64,000 nucleotides of DNA from Nitzschia sp. DOCU1 (taxonomy: Eukaryota > Bacillariophyta > Bacillariophyceae > Bacillariales > Bacillariaceae). This document shows positions 53,501-62,570 of this stretch, one piece after another. The notes below the pieces were generated by a model. The model saw only the letters and a program-made list of their open reading frames with translations. It was not told the origin of the DNA and made no database searches. The stretch's first letter is position 1; every line of letters begins with the position of its first letter. Position numbers and translations under genes: made by a program. The stretch spans positions 558,001 through 622,000 of the forward strand of contig OX595992.1 in the NCBI GenBank assembly GCA_951394045.1. Reading direction: 5' to 3'.

Positions 53501-56244
53501 CAGTGGGAGGAGCAACAAATCCCCTGTGGCCTCAGGGTCCACCAGTCCCTCTGCAGGCCGGCCAGTTGCAATTAGGCGGTCAGCCACTGCAACCACTACG
53601 TGGTGGGCCTCCGTCGTTACAGCCGCAAGGGGCAATGTTGCAGCCACAGGGGGCAATGCCGCCTCAGCTTCAGCCTCAGGGTCCTGGTGGCCGCTTACAG
53701 GTTCCACCGGGACACATGCAGCCGTTGCAGCCTATGCCACCGATCCCAGGACTGCCGAACATGCAAAACTTGCAGCCACTCCAACCGATGCAGCCGTTGC
53801 AACCCGGTCTTTTGCACCCACAGGGAAGACCACAACAGCCCATGCCAATGATGGCTTCTCAGCCAATGCCGGGACAGCAGCCCAACCAAGGACTTCGTCT
53901 CGGAGGCCAGCCTTTGCCCACTGGCGCACCTTTGTTCCACCAGCAGAATATGTTGCGGCCCCAGGGTGCCGCTCCCCCGCTGCTCGGTGGACCCTTGATG
54001 GGTCCAGGGGGGCCACAAATGTTGGCAGGTCAGTTGGGGCAGATGCCACATCCAGGACAGCCTTTGTTAATGAATCCAATGCCACCTCCGGATCCGCAGC
54101 AGGCACTTCAAAATCTTCGACGAAGGCCCACGGTATACGAAGACCGTCGGCGCATGGAGCTTGATATCAGCATCGTGGATCCACTCATCAAATCATTGTC
54201 GGACGGTAGCAGTACAGTGCGATATGAATCGTTAATGGCTCTGAGCAACTTTGTGGAGAAATACATGAAAGCTTTCATGGTGGTTGCTGAACGAGGATCA
54301 ACATTCGGACAAGATGACGATAAAACCTCAGGAGGTAAAAAAAGTCATGCCAGTGGCGAAAAGCTCCTCGAGGTCAAAGCTGTCATTCCCATCCCGAACG
54401 GTCTCAATCAGATTCTGCTCGACCGTTTTGCGTCCTGCTGGCAGGCTTTGCGTAGCTCCCAACGAATGGATGCTCATCCTGCCGTTGTCGACCTAGCCAA
54501 TGCTATTATCAGTATCGTGAACGAACAAGTCATGGACATGAAACTGCACGTACGTGCAGAAAAGTCAAAAACTGACTTGTCCGATACTGGCTTATCGGGA
54601 ATTGCGGAGGAAGAGCCTGGACTCACGAATGACTTCACGCCGTCATCGCCGGAGCCAGAAACCAAAGAGAAAAAACTACCTCAGAGTGACGGACCGTTAC
54701 ACCGTTTGCCAACCGCAAAATTATCGCTCCGAAGAACAGCTTCAGAACAAGGAGGAATGCAACAAGTTGATTCTGCGGGTCACACCCCGACATCTAGAGC
54801 GGTACTGCATTCAGCGGAGAATGCGCCCATTCTTTTGGACCCCACAAACGATTCAAAGATTCCGTCGAAGGTAGAGAAATATAATCTGCCGAAATCTTCG
54901 TTCTATGACTGGAAGAAAAAGTCTTTCAAATCGAATTTTGACGGTTTAGATGAAGACGATCTTGAAGATAGGGACCCGTTAAATCCAAACGGGGCGGCAA
55001 GGGCATACCGTCAGCGACGAAACTTTCTCGCACAACAAAGCGGTCGGAAACTGGCCGACCACTTTGTCGGGCTCAAACCGAAACCACCTCAAACGAGACC
55101 AGAATTGGATCTATTGCTCGAGGATAGTGATGAAGATGCAGACGACAAGGATTCCGCTCTGAAAGGAGAATTGAAACTTCGGGAGCGAAAGTTGCTTAAG
55201 AATGGCGGCGTCAAGATGACCTCAATTTTAAAGTTTCATACGTATGAAGACGTGTTGATGGTTTGCGACGAGCAAGATGGCATTTCGATCTGGGATTATG
55301 AGAAAGGATCTTGCAGATTATCCTACAGAAACGGCAACGAGAAAGGCTCAAGAATGACCTCGGCGTTCTGGATCAATGAACAAACAAGCAGTCTTTTTTT
55401 CGTGGGCTGCAATGATGGATCGGCTCGGCTTTGGAGCAGAATCGTCGAGGACAATGGTGCGACCCCTGGAGAATGCCCGGCACTTTCCGCCGCCTTCTTC
55501 GCAGTTCCTGATCTACAAACTGGTCAACGGGGAAGCGGCATGATCTGCGAGTGGCAGCAGTATAGCGGATCGCTGATAGCTGGAGGGCACTCAAAACATT
55601 TGCGATGCTGGGATCTTGCAACTGAAAAATGCAGCGCTTTGCTTGAGACTGATCCTAAGTCGTTCATAACAGCACTTACCACTGCTTGGGACGAAGACCT
55701 TGGTGCGATGCAGGGTGGGTATAGTGGTATGGGCCCAGATGTTGTCGTTGCTGGGCACAGCGACGGAACTTTGATGCTTTTCGACATCAGGACACGGAAT
55801 GGCGTAGCTCAGTCGAGCAATCGCATGCCACGAAGGCACACCAAGTTCACGGAACACAGAAGTTGGATCGTCGATGTATCGTTTACGTCTTATGGGGGTC
55901 GGTTCGAAGTCATTTCCGGCAGTGTTGCCGGCGATATTCGAGCGTGGGACCTCAGGACAGCAAACAGCTTGCGGACTTTGGAAGCACAGCGAAGCCCGAT
56001 GACGGCACTCGCCATTCACAAACAAATCCCGATCGTGGCTACGGGCTCTCACGCCCAGTTCATCAAAATACTGACTCTTGATGGCGAAGCATTGCAAGTA
56101 GTGAGGTTCCACGAAGAGATGGCAGGCCATCGCATCGGTCCAGTTAGCTGTCTGGAATTCCACAAGCAGAAACTTGTCCTGGCGGCTGGTGCGACTAATT
56201 CTCTCGTCAGCATCTACAAACCAAAACACCCTTCGATTGGATAA
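50590..56244 (+). CDS. RPTOR: Raptor, TORC1 scaffold subunit
   Basis: Two exons, join(50590..51700,51797..56244), 1852 aa. The 96-bp intron is a multiple of three and has no stop, so the reading frame runs through it; the donor GTACGT, the acceptor CCACGCAG and the restored motif [14 protein letters not shown] show that it is spliced. Raptor presents substrates to TOR kinase in nutrient signalling. The caspase-like RNC domain (about 175-450) has [31 protein letters not shown] and [9 protein letters not shown]. HEAT-type helices follow ([38 protein letters not shown]). A Gln/Pro/Met/Leu-rich insert (about 870-1140) separates two helical parts. Seven WD repeats (about 1500-1850) end the protein ([14 protein letters not shown]). 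The large insert is unusual in length. Confidence 0.95.
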   Translation: [1884 protein letters not shown]

Positions 56245-57552
56245 TCTCGTCAGAGGCAGCAGCAGATGTATGGTGCACGATCTAAGTGGTCAACCGAAGT
56301 AAAACGCCCGCGCCTGATATCCAAAGACCACCGCGGTTGGCTACATTACTGTTTACGAGTTAGAGAGCTTTAGCCGACTAACTTCAAAACAACCAACTTA
56401 ATTCTTGTATACCGCTTAAGCCACCTGGAGGAGGTCCATCATTGATACGGTACATAGCTAATAGCTAAACTTGGTTTCCGACGCTATGTACTGCTGCAAT
56501 CCCATGCCTCACCAGGTACATACGTCTACTTCTACCAGGTACTGCTGCTGCTACCACTACTCTAGAGGTCTAGAGTAGCTACCGGTAGATATAGTACGAT
56601 TGAGGGTAACTATCGGTGCCTGTCTGTTGAATTACCTGTAGAATGCTCGCGCTTGACTATGTCAGGATACATGAATTGCACTGTTCTTGCCAGCTAAAGA
56701 CAAATGTGTTGTGGGTTAGACACTCACATAATACCACCAGAACATTTTCGCGGATCCTGAAGAACTGTCTGTACCCGAAGGTAAAATTCACCTACTGGTA
56801 CTGGTACTAAGTTACCAGCAGGGCATACTGATTCCTGTTTCCAATCTTGCCTCCTGCTGCACCGTGTATTTAAATTGCGTCCCTGCTTGAGCAGTTTTGC
56901 AGCACCTGTCGAACTAACTTCAAGTTGACCAAGCGTGCCTTCCAGCTGCATCTCACCTTCTTCCGCAGCAATTTGATGGAATTTTGGTTTTGCGAATTTG
57001 ATGATTCATATGTGCTGATTTCAGTTCCGCTCAGAATTATCATTACATGTCAAGGACGAAAGCCTCTAACCGAACTCTTATAGTTCCGAGACGTTCGTTG
57101 GTTGCATTTCATGTGTAGTTAGCTGTGCCTTCCTCAAGTTGGAGGCGCTTACACTTTTTCTGTATCAATAAAAATTGTGGTAAAACTAGGTTTTTCTTCG
57201 GGCTGTTTAGCTTTCTGCAGATGGCAGTGCTACAATACCATCGTAATTGTGCACTCAAGAGACAAACAAAACATCTTCGTATTCTTGGTGGTTGAGTCTG
57301 TAGCATTCTGTTGCGTTCCCAAGTCCCTGTTCCTCACAAATGTGGGGCATTGCCCCACCATCTGGTGGGCTTCACATGCATGCAAGACAGGGAACACAGC
57401 TAATGGGAATGCGGCGGTGATGAGCTTTCTGATTCTGGACAAACTAGGATAGGAAAGCTTCGTTGTTGAAGGAGCGGACACACACAGCACATAATTTCGA
57501 TTTCTACTATTCAGGAAAGGAAAAGTGACCCATTCAGAAAGAAGAAACAAAG
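56245..57552. other. Long intergenic region with short palindromes
   Basis: 1308 bp after raptor. It contains TACC/GGTA-rich words and a near-perfect palindrome around 56559-56580 (CTACTCTAGAGGTCTAGAGTAG). ORFs on both strands show no known domain. No RNA gene or transposon recognised. Confidence 0.4.
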
Positions 57553-58107
57553 ATGTTTGCCAAGGACGCTCTCATTCAACAACCATCGTTGCTGCAACTG
57601 CATCTTCGAAGACGAATGCACCAGCAGCGATTCCGCAGCAACGAGAATCATCATATTGCAGCGATGAACCCAGCGCAGGTTGAACGTCTAGCAGACCCAC
57701 TCACTCAGTATCCACATTCTCCTGTCACTTCCACCACGTCGTCCCCGACCTTTCGGCACCATCAAGCCCAGCAACACGCAGGATCCGACCATCAACAGAA
57801 TGGTGATGCTGCCAGGATGACAGCAGAGGGACCAAGACTTGTGAGCCCCCATGGCACGAGAAGAGCAAGGTCCGGCTTGCCCTTGCATGCGGACGCGAGC
57901 ATGCCCCCACCCTGTATACCATCATCACTCTTCTTGCTGTCGACACCAGCACAACCAGATATCGACAATTGCGCAAGCAGAAAGAAGGCCCGTTCCGCCC
58001 TTAGCGGAAGAAGCGCCCTTATCGCCATCATTGACGAGGCCTTGCGTATCGTTTCTGACGACGAAGATGGTAATGATCTTATATTTGGAAGCGATCAAAG
58101 CTGTTAG
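57553..58107 (+). CDS. Hypothetical protein, weak support
   Basis: 184 codons from the ATG at 57553. The product is rich in His, Gln, Ser and Pro in its first half (HHQAQQHAGSDHQQNGD), with a Lys/Arg-Ser patch (SRKKARSALSGRSAL) and a short acidic helix near the end (IAIIDEALRIVSDDEDGND). No signal peptide or recognised domain. It could be a fast-evolving regulatory protein or a chance ORF. The ordered last 40 residues argue mildly for a real gene. Confidence 0.35.
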   Translation: MFAKDALIQQPSLLQLHLRRRMHQQRFRSNENHHIAAMNPAQVERLADPLTQYPHSPVTSTTSSPTFRHHQAQQHAGSDHQQNGDAARMTAEGPRLVSPHGTRRARSGLPLHADASMPPPCIPSSLFLLSTPAQPDIDNCASRKKARSALSGRSALIAIIDEALRIVSDDEDGNDLIFGSDQSC

Positions 58108-58434
58108 ACCAAACATCGCCACAATCTTCTGAAGGCGAGGCAAAGGTCCGGCTCTTATGTTGCTGAAGAGACGCTTTTCAGGCGACGCCTCATTTTTGTG
58201 CTAGTTATTGTCACTGTCGTAAAGTAGAATGCAATTCATCGTAATAACACGCATATTGTTCCCATCAAAACTGATGACAATCCGTCCATAGTGCGTGTGA
58301 CGCTTGTTGCCAGACAGCACTTTATATCGCCCCGGTCGGCATAGGGATCAACGGGCCTCCACCAACAGCATCGAGAACGCTAAGGTCCGCGCCGCATCTA
58401 TAATATCAGGGCACATGGAGTCTTCTTGCTTCCA
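58108..58434. other. Convergent intergenic region
   Basis: 327 bp between a plus-strand hypothetical gene and the minus-strand thioredoxin-fold-like ORF. Nothing recognised. Confidence 0.4.
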
Positions 58435-59178
58435 CTAGGATACGACGCAATCGGTCTGCAGACTTGCAATTGCCAGAGCCCTTTGTGTGCAATCCAAGCC
58501 AGACTTGCCACGCTGCCACGCGTTAATGACGGACTGAGGATCATTCCATTCCATAGCCAGCATGGCGTCACGAGATATTCGTTGTCCTGTAGCCGTCTCG
58601 AAGACGATGGCTATTGGGACTTGGTTGATATTTAACATGGAAAGAAGCACTGGTGTTGGCGGCAGGACTGCAAAGCCGGTGCCTTGACAAAAGATACTAT
58701 CGTCTCCAGGGCCACTGGCCGATGCCCCAACAGTCACCAGAAACGTTGTCATGACGTCGTGAAAGTCTTCTGCAAGTTTCTTTCGAATCGTCAAACAATG
58801 AATAGAGTAAAAGTGGGAGGGATTTCCGTGAACGAAAAAGAAGCAAACATAACGGTGTCGATTCACGAGCTCGTCAAAAGTTGACGGCTGACTCGGATGT
58901 TGCCGGTTGAATGGTCGTTTCCGTCGACGGCGATTCTGCAGATTTGTCTGTGATTCAGCTAACAGAGTAGGATCATGTTCAAATGTCAGGATTTCCTGCG
59001 GATATTGCGAGGATATCAACCGCAGGATGCCTTTCAGGCGATGGGATGTATCCCTAGTTGCAATTGTCATCAATAGTGCTTGTACATCACCTACTCCAAC
59101 CGAACCTGATGAAATGATGAGATGGACGGAGACTCGGCGAGGGTCAAAAAGACGAGGAACGTCTTCGGCCCCCAGCAA
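58435..59178 (-). CDS. Thioredoxin-fold-like (nucleoredoxin-like) protein, 5' end unresolved
   Basis: Open frame of at least 247 codons without an N-terminal ATG; it stays open upstream to about 59290 (adding STWKSTCGDNFLLGAEDVP), so an upstream exon or a splice acceptor near 59250 (CTATCCTGCAG) is likely. The C-terminal part resembles tryparedoxin/nucleoredoxin folds: LLSMLNINQVPIAIVFE, with the cis-Pro segment QVP, followed by TATGQRISRDAMLAM. The usual W-C-x-x-C active site is not visible, so it may be a non-catalytic relative. Other explanations are possible; the fold call rests on these few motifs. Confidence 0.4.
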   Translation of the reverse strand: MLGAEDVPRLFDPRRVSVHLIISSGSVGVGDVQALLMTIATRDTSHRLKGILRLISSQYPQEILTFEHDPTLLAESQTNLQNRRRRKRPFNRQHPSQPSTFDELVNRHRYVCFFFVHGNPSHFYSIHCLTIRKKLAEDFHDVMTTFLVTVGASASGPGDDSIFCQGTGFAVLPPTPVLLSMLNINQVPIAIVFETATGQRISRDAMLAMEWNDPQSVINAWQRGKSGLDCTQRALAIASLQTDCVVS

Positions 59179-60082
59179 GAAGTTGTCACCACAGGTGGAC
59201 TTCCAGGTGGAAGCATGTGAAAAGAGTGGCTGAGGCTGACTGGTTCGACTGCAGGATAGTGCGTACTTGCTGAGACTATGAACTACGCCGCCTTAACTAT
59301 CTATCTCGTATGATACCACGAGACTCTAGACCAGTGAACTCCCCAACTACAGCAGCAGCCTGCTAGCGTAACGGACAATGGGGGCATCTTAGTTTATTTC
59401 AGTTCAGGAGCGTTGTGAGGCACAGCTCCAGCACTGTAGCAGAGTACGGCGAGAGTTCTTCGTCGCTCGCTCCACAAACTTGATTCCAAGTTTGTTTCAT
59501 TGTGGTTGCTCCTTTCTTTAATTCAGGGGGGTCTTTTTCTCTTCGCTTTTTGCTTGCACAAGTCATCGACTTTCTCTGTGTTTGAATGGGACAACGTACG
59601 TTCATTCTGGACCTCTTATTCTTCTTTGTATCCTACTACTAGAATTGTGATACCTTTAGCTCTTGCTTGCTGGTCTGAGCTTTAAAGAGGAGCGTAGTAG
59701 TCTAGAATGATCTTACTCAATATCGTTATCATACCAATAGTTTCACTTTGCATCAACATGTACTGTCCACGAAGCTATCATTGAAGAAGGAACAACACAT
59801 CGCCAGCCCATGATTAGGCAGACGCCCGAAACCAACTAGACCATCTTCGAAACGACTAAACAACGGTTGCGACATAATGTGGTAAAAACCCACAACCCCC
59901 ATGCCAGGGAAGAATAGGTTGTTGCATCCCCCCCCCCCCCCCCCCTTCAAATCATCAAGTAGAAATCCTATGCATCGTAGCAGTGGTCATATCGGAAACT
60001 TCCATCGCCGGGTCGATGCGTGTACTCTACGAAGTTTTTTCTCCCACCCGAACGCAGCAGGTGCCAATGGCAGAACAAAATG
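59179..60082. other. Intergenic region with an 18-bp poly(C) tract
   Basis: About 900 bp. Eighteen consecutive C lie at 59928-59945, followed by TTCAAA. A minus-strand ORF at 59399-59605 has no recognisable domain; it might hold a 5' exon of the neighbouring thioredoxin-like gene but no splice link was found. Confidence 0.4.
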
Positions 60083-60543
60083 CTAGTTGCTTTCTGCAGA
60101 CCGTCCTCGCTGGTCACTGGACTGTCCGTATTCCCATTCCCGCCTAGATATAAACCGATGAAACCATGTTAGCATCGACGAGCAAAATTGCAAAGAATCT
60201 TGGAAAACCAGCGATCGTTTACGTACCGACAAATCGGGCAAGTTTGTCTTGACGAGTTCAACCATGTAGCGACGCACTGCAAGTGAAAGGCATGCCCACA
60301 CTTTCCAAAGACAACGGGACATTCGTCTCCTGGGTATTTGATACCAGGAGCCACGCCTTCAAAAGCAGACTGGCAAATTCCGCACACTTCGTCGTCACTA
60401 CCGGCATTCCAGGTCCACCTTGCCACTCCGTGAAAAGACTTGATGCGAACTTTGAGGCGCGACGTTTTGGTAACGGCTAGGTTGGCGTCGCGGTCTGTGG
60501 ACGGGATCACAGCAGTGTCACTTGCTCGTTTCCGGGAGCTCAT
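60083..60543 (-). CDS. APC11: APC11, RING-H2 subunit of the anaphase-promoting complex
   Basis: Two exons, complement(join(60083..60143,60227..60543)), 125 aa, intron of 83 bp in phase 2 (GTACGT; TATCTAG). The RING subunit recruits the E2 and drives ubiquitination of cyclins and securin. After an N-terminal extension of about 30 residues come LKVRIKSFHGVARWTWNAG (as in APC11 KIKCWNGVATWLW), CGICQSAFEGVAPG, PGDECPVVFGKCGHAFHLQC and TCPICRREWEYG, which together hold the zinc ligands of the APC11-type RING-H2 finger. The splice restores CR-REWEY, matching the family C-terminus. The tail is about 15 residues longer than usual. RBX1 is a less likely alternative. Confidence 0.92.
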
Positions 60544-61086
60544 GACAGTATAGGCTGATTTAAAAGGCTGTCGCTATTGGCACAATGAAATCTGTAAGGA
60601 GGGCCGTTTGGGTCTGAGCACGAGATGTTTAACTCTCTCTCGCTGCCGCTGTCATTGTTGCTTGCTGCTTTTTGAGAGCAGGGCGCGGCGATTGGATCCT
60701 TGTTGATCGTCTGAGTCAAAAAATGACGGTCCTTCCTGCGTCAGTGGGTCATCAAACAAAAGACCCATTAAGGCCTATCCTAGGTCTTTTTCTGCTTTCT
60801 GTCTGTCTGTCTGTGCGTGTGTATGACGTACTACGAGCGAGCGAGGAAGTGCGATCTATTGAAGCTCGGGAATGCTTCGTGATTTGACTAAGGATCTCCT
60901 CCAATCAAAACTCAACAGTGGCGTCATTCGTCACACGTTTCTGCAATCCGACAACCGCCTTTCTCTAGAAACATCGACGTAGTGCTCATCAAAGTTGGGA
61001 TTCTCAAAGGAAAGTCCTTGTTGCTGTACTAACCCTTTTCGGAAACCTTTTGCATCCAATCCTTCGTGAGAAAAGATCCATAAATT
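60544..61086. other. Divergent intergenic region between APC11 and the TRIC-like gene
   Basis: 543 bp shared promoter region. It contains a short CTGT microsatellite near 60800 (CTGTCTGTCTGTCTGT). No gene recognised. Confidence 0.45.
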
Positions 61087-62122
61087 ATGGCTCGTAAGAT
61101 ACCTGAAGCAATGCCTCCTCCAGCCGACCCAACCGCTTGGATTCTTGACAATGGATTCGCGGAGTTTGTTTTGATGCATACCAATGAGATCGTGAGTGAC
61201 AACGTGTCGGAGACTGAAACGATAGTGTGACGGTCATGTTGGATTTTATTTCTCATCTCATTTCGTTCGACGTTTCAGAAATACATGGTTATGCTTGGCT
61301 ACACCTTCTTGCATGGTAAGTTCTTCTGATGGGGTACCTGAATGTTGTTGTCAAATGAAACAAATTTTGCTGACACGCCCCGATTTGGATTTGAATTATC
61401 AAGGCTGCAAGGTGTTCAAGACCATCGATAAGAAGGCTCCATTTTCTTACAAGTTTGTCAGCATGATCTTGGCCTGCACGGGAGGTGGTATCATGGTTCC
61501 CATTTTCATTAACGGAATCCCCGTTCCGCTCGCCCAAGATGCCTACCCAATTGCGATTTTTACGTCGTTCTTGCTTCATACCTACTTCCCGATTCTCCGT
61601 GAAGTCTTGGAACTTTCTCCCGTTTTCAAGGTACGTTTTTGAAATAACGGCGGTCTTTTACACAGGACGCCTACGGCACGCTTACTATTTTTCTTTAATC
61701 TTTTCAAGGCTGCCGTCGTGTTCTTGTATGAAACCATGCGTGCCTTTGTTGTTACCAAGTTGACAGGAGCAGCCGCAGCGGCCATTGTTGCTAGTGACTT
61801 TTCGTTCCCCATCTTTGGTCCCATTTTCTGCGGTACCATCGGTGGCTGTGGAGGCGCCTTTTTGCCAATGAGCAAGGGTTTGGACCCCCTCAAGGATGGT
61901 TTACAACCTCCCATGCTTTCCGCCTTTATTGCGGCCACCTTTTTCCATTTGGTGACAACTTTGGCTACGGATGTTACATATGTCGAGAAGAAGGCTAAAG
62001 TCGCCGTGGCGTTGTTCTTTATCACTTACGGCATGTACACCAACGGAGTTTTCGATTCGTTCATGGCGCCGGCAAAAAAGGAAGAACCAAAAGTCGTCGA
62101 CAAGAAAAAGAAGCAAAAGTAA
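61087..62122 (+). CDS. TRIC-type cation channel-like membrane protein
   Basis: Four exons, join(61087..61191,61279..61315,61404..61630,61709..62122), 260 aa; exon 2 is only 37 bp and all sites are GT-AG. Several hydrophobic segments are seen: VSMILACTGGGIMVPIFING, YPIAIFTSFLLHTYFPIL, FGPIFCGTIGGCGGAFLP, MLSAFIAATFFHLVTTLA and VAVALFFITYGMYTNGVF. Two glycine-rich elements (CTGGGIM and GGCGGAF) in tandem halves fit the pseudo-symmetric TRIC/TMEM38 fold of ER or intracellular monovalent-cation channels. The tail is Lys-rich (KKKKQK), which could serve as an ER retention signal. The TRIC assignment is by pattern and moderately certain. Confidence 0.62.
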
Positions 62123-62570
62123 GCACGAAGAATCGGTGGAAAATATTGCTTCGTAAGAAGGCGAAACAGGATCAAAGGGAATGGCAGAGACGAAATCAGC
62201 AGCAGACGGTGGCGGAGGAAAGAGAGCAGTAATTATTTGTTTTGATACAAGAGAGATATCGGGCCGCGATGGGAATGCTACGCCTCGGATATATTCTCTA
62301 CAGTAGTTTTTTATTTAGTGATCAGGATAGTTGTTCGTGCCGAAAGGCTAGGTCCGTACCACGATTTATAGCTGTAAATTAACTGGAAATGGAGTACTAC
62401 TGTAGCATAGTGTTGCTACTAGCGAGAGTTCTGATGCCAAGTGGCTACAGATTGGCTTTACTTGGATTTATGATAGTTTATTCATTGAATGGACACACCT
62501 CTATGCGTGGCTACCCCAAGAGCGTAAGTTATAGACCAGCGTCCAATGTGAAGTTATGGGTGCTCCGCGA
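62123..62570. other. Convergent intergenic region
   Basis: 448 bp between the TRIC-like gene and the 3' end of gamma-COP. No feature recognised; plus-strand ORFs near its right end are antisense to gamma-COP. Confidence 0.45.

Noticed and set aside
57230..57550. 106-codon minus-strand ORF
   Set aside because: No domain, no supporting context; composition not clearly coding.
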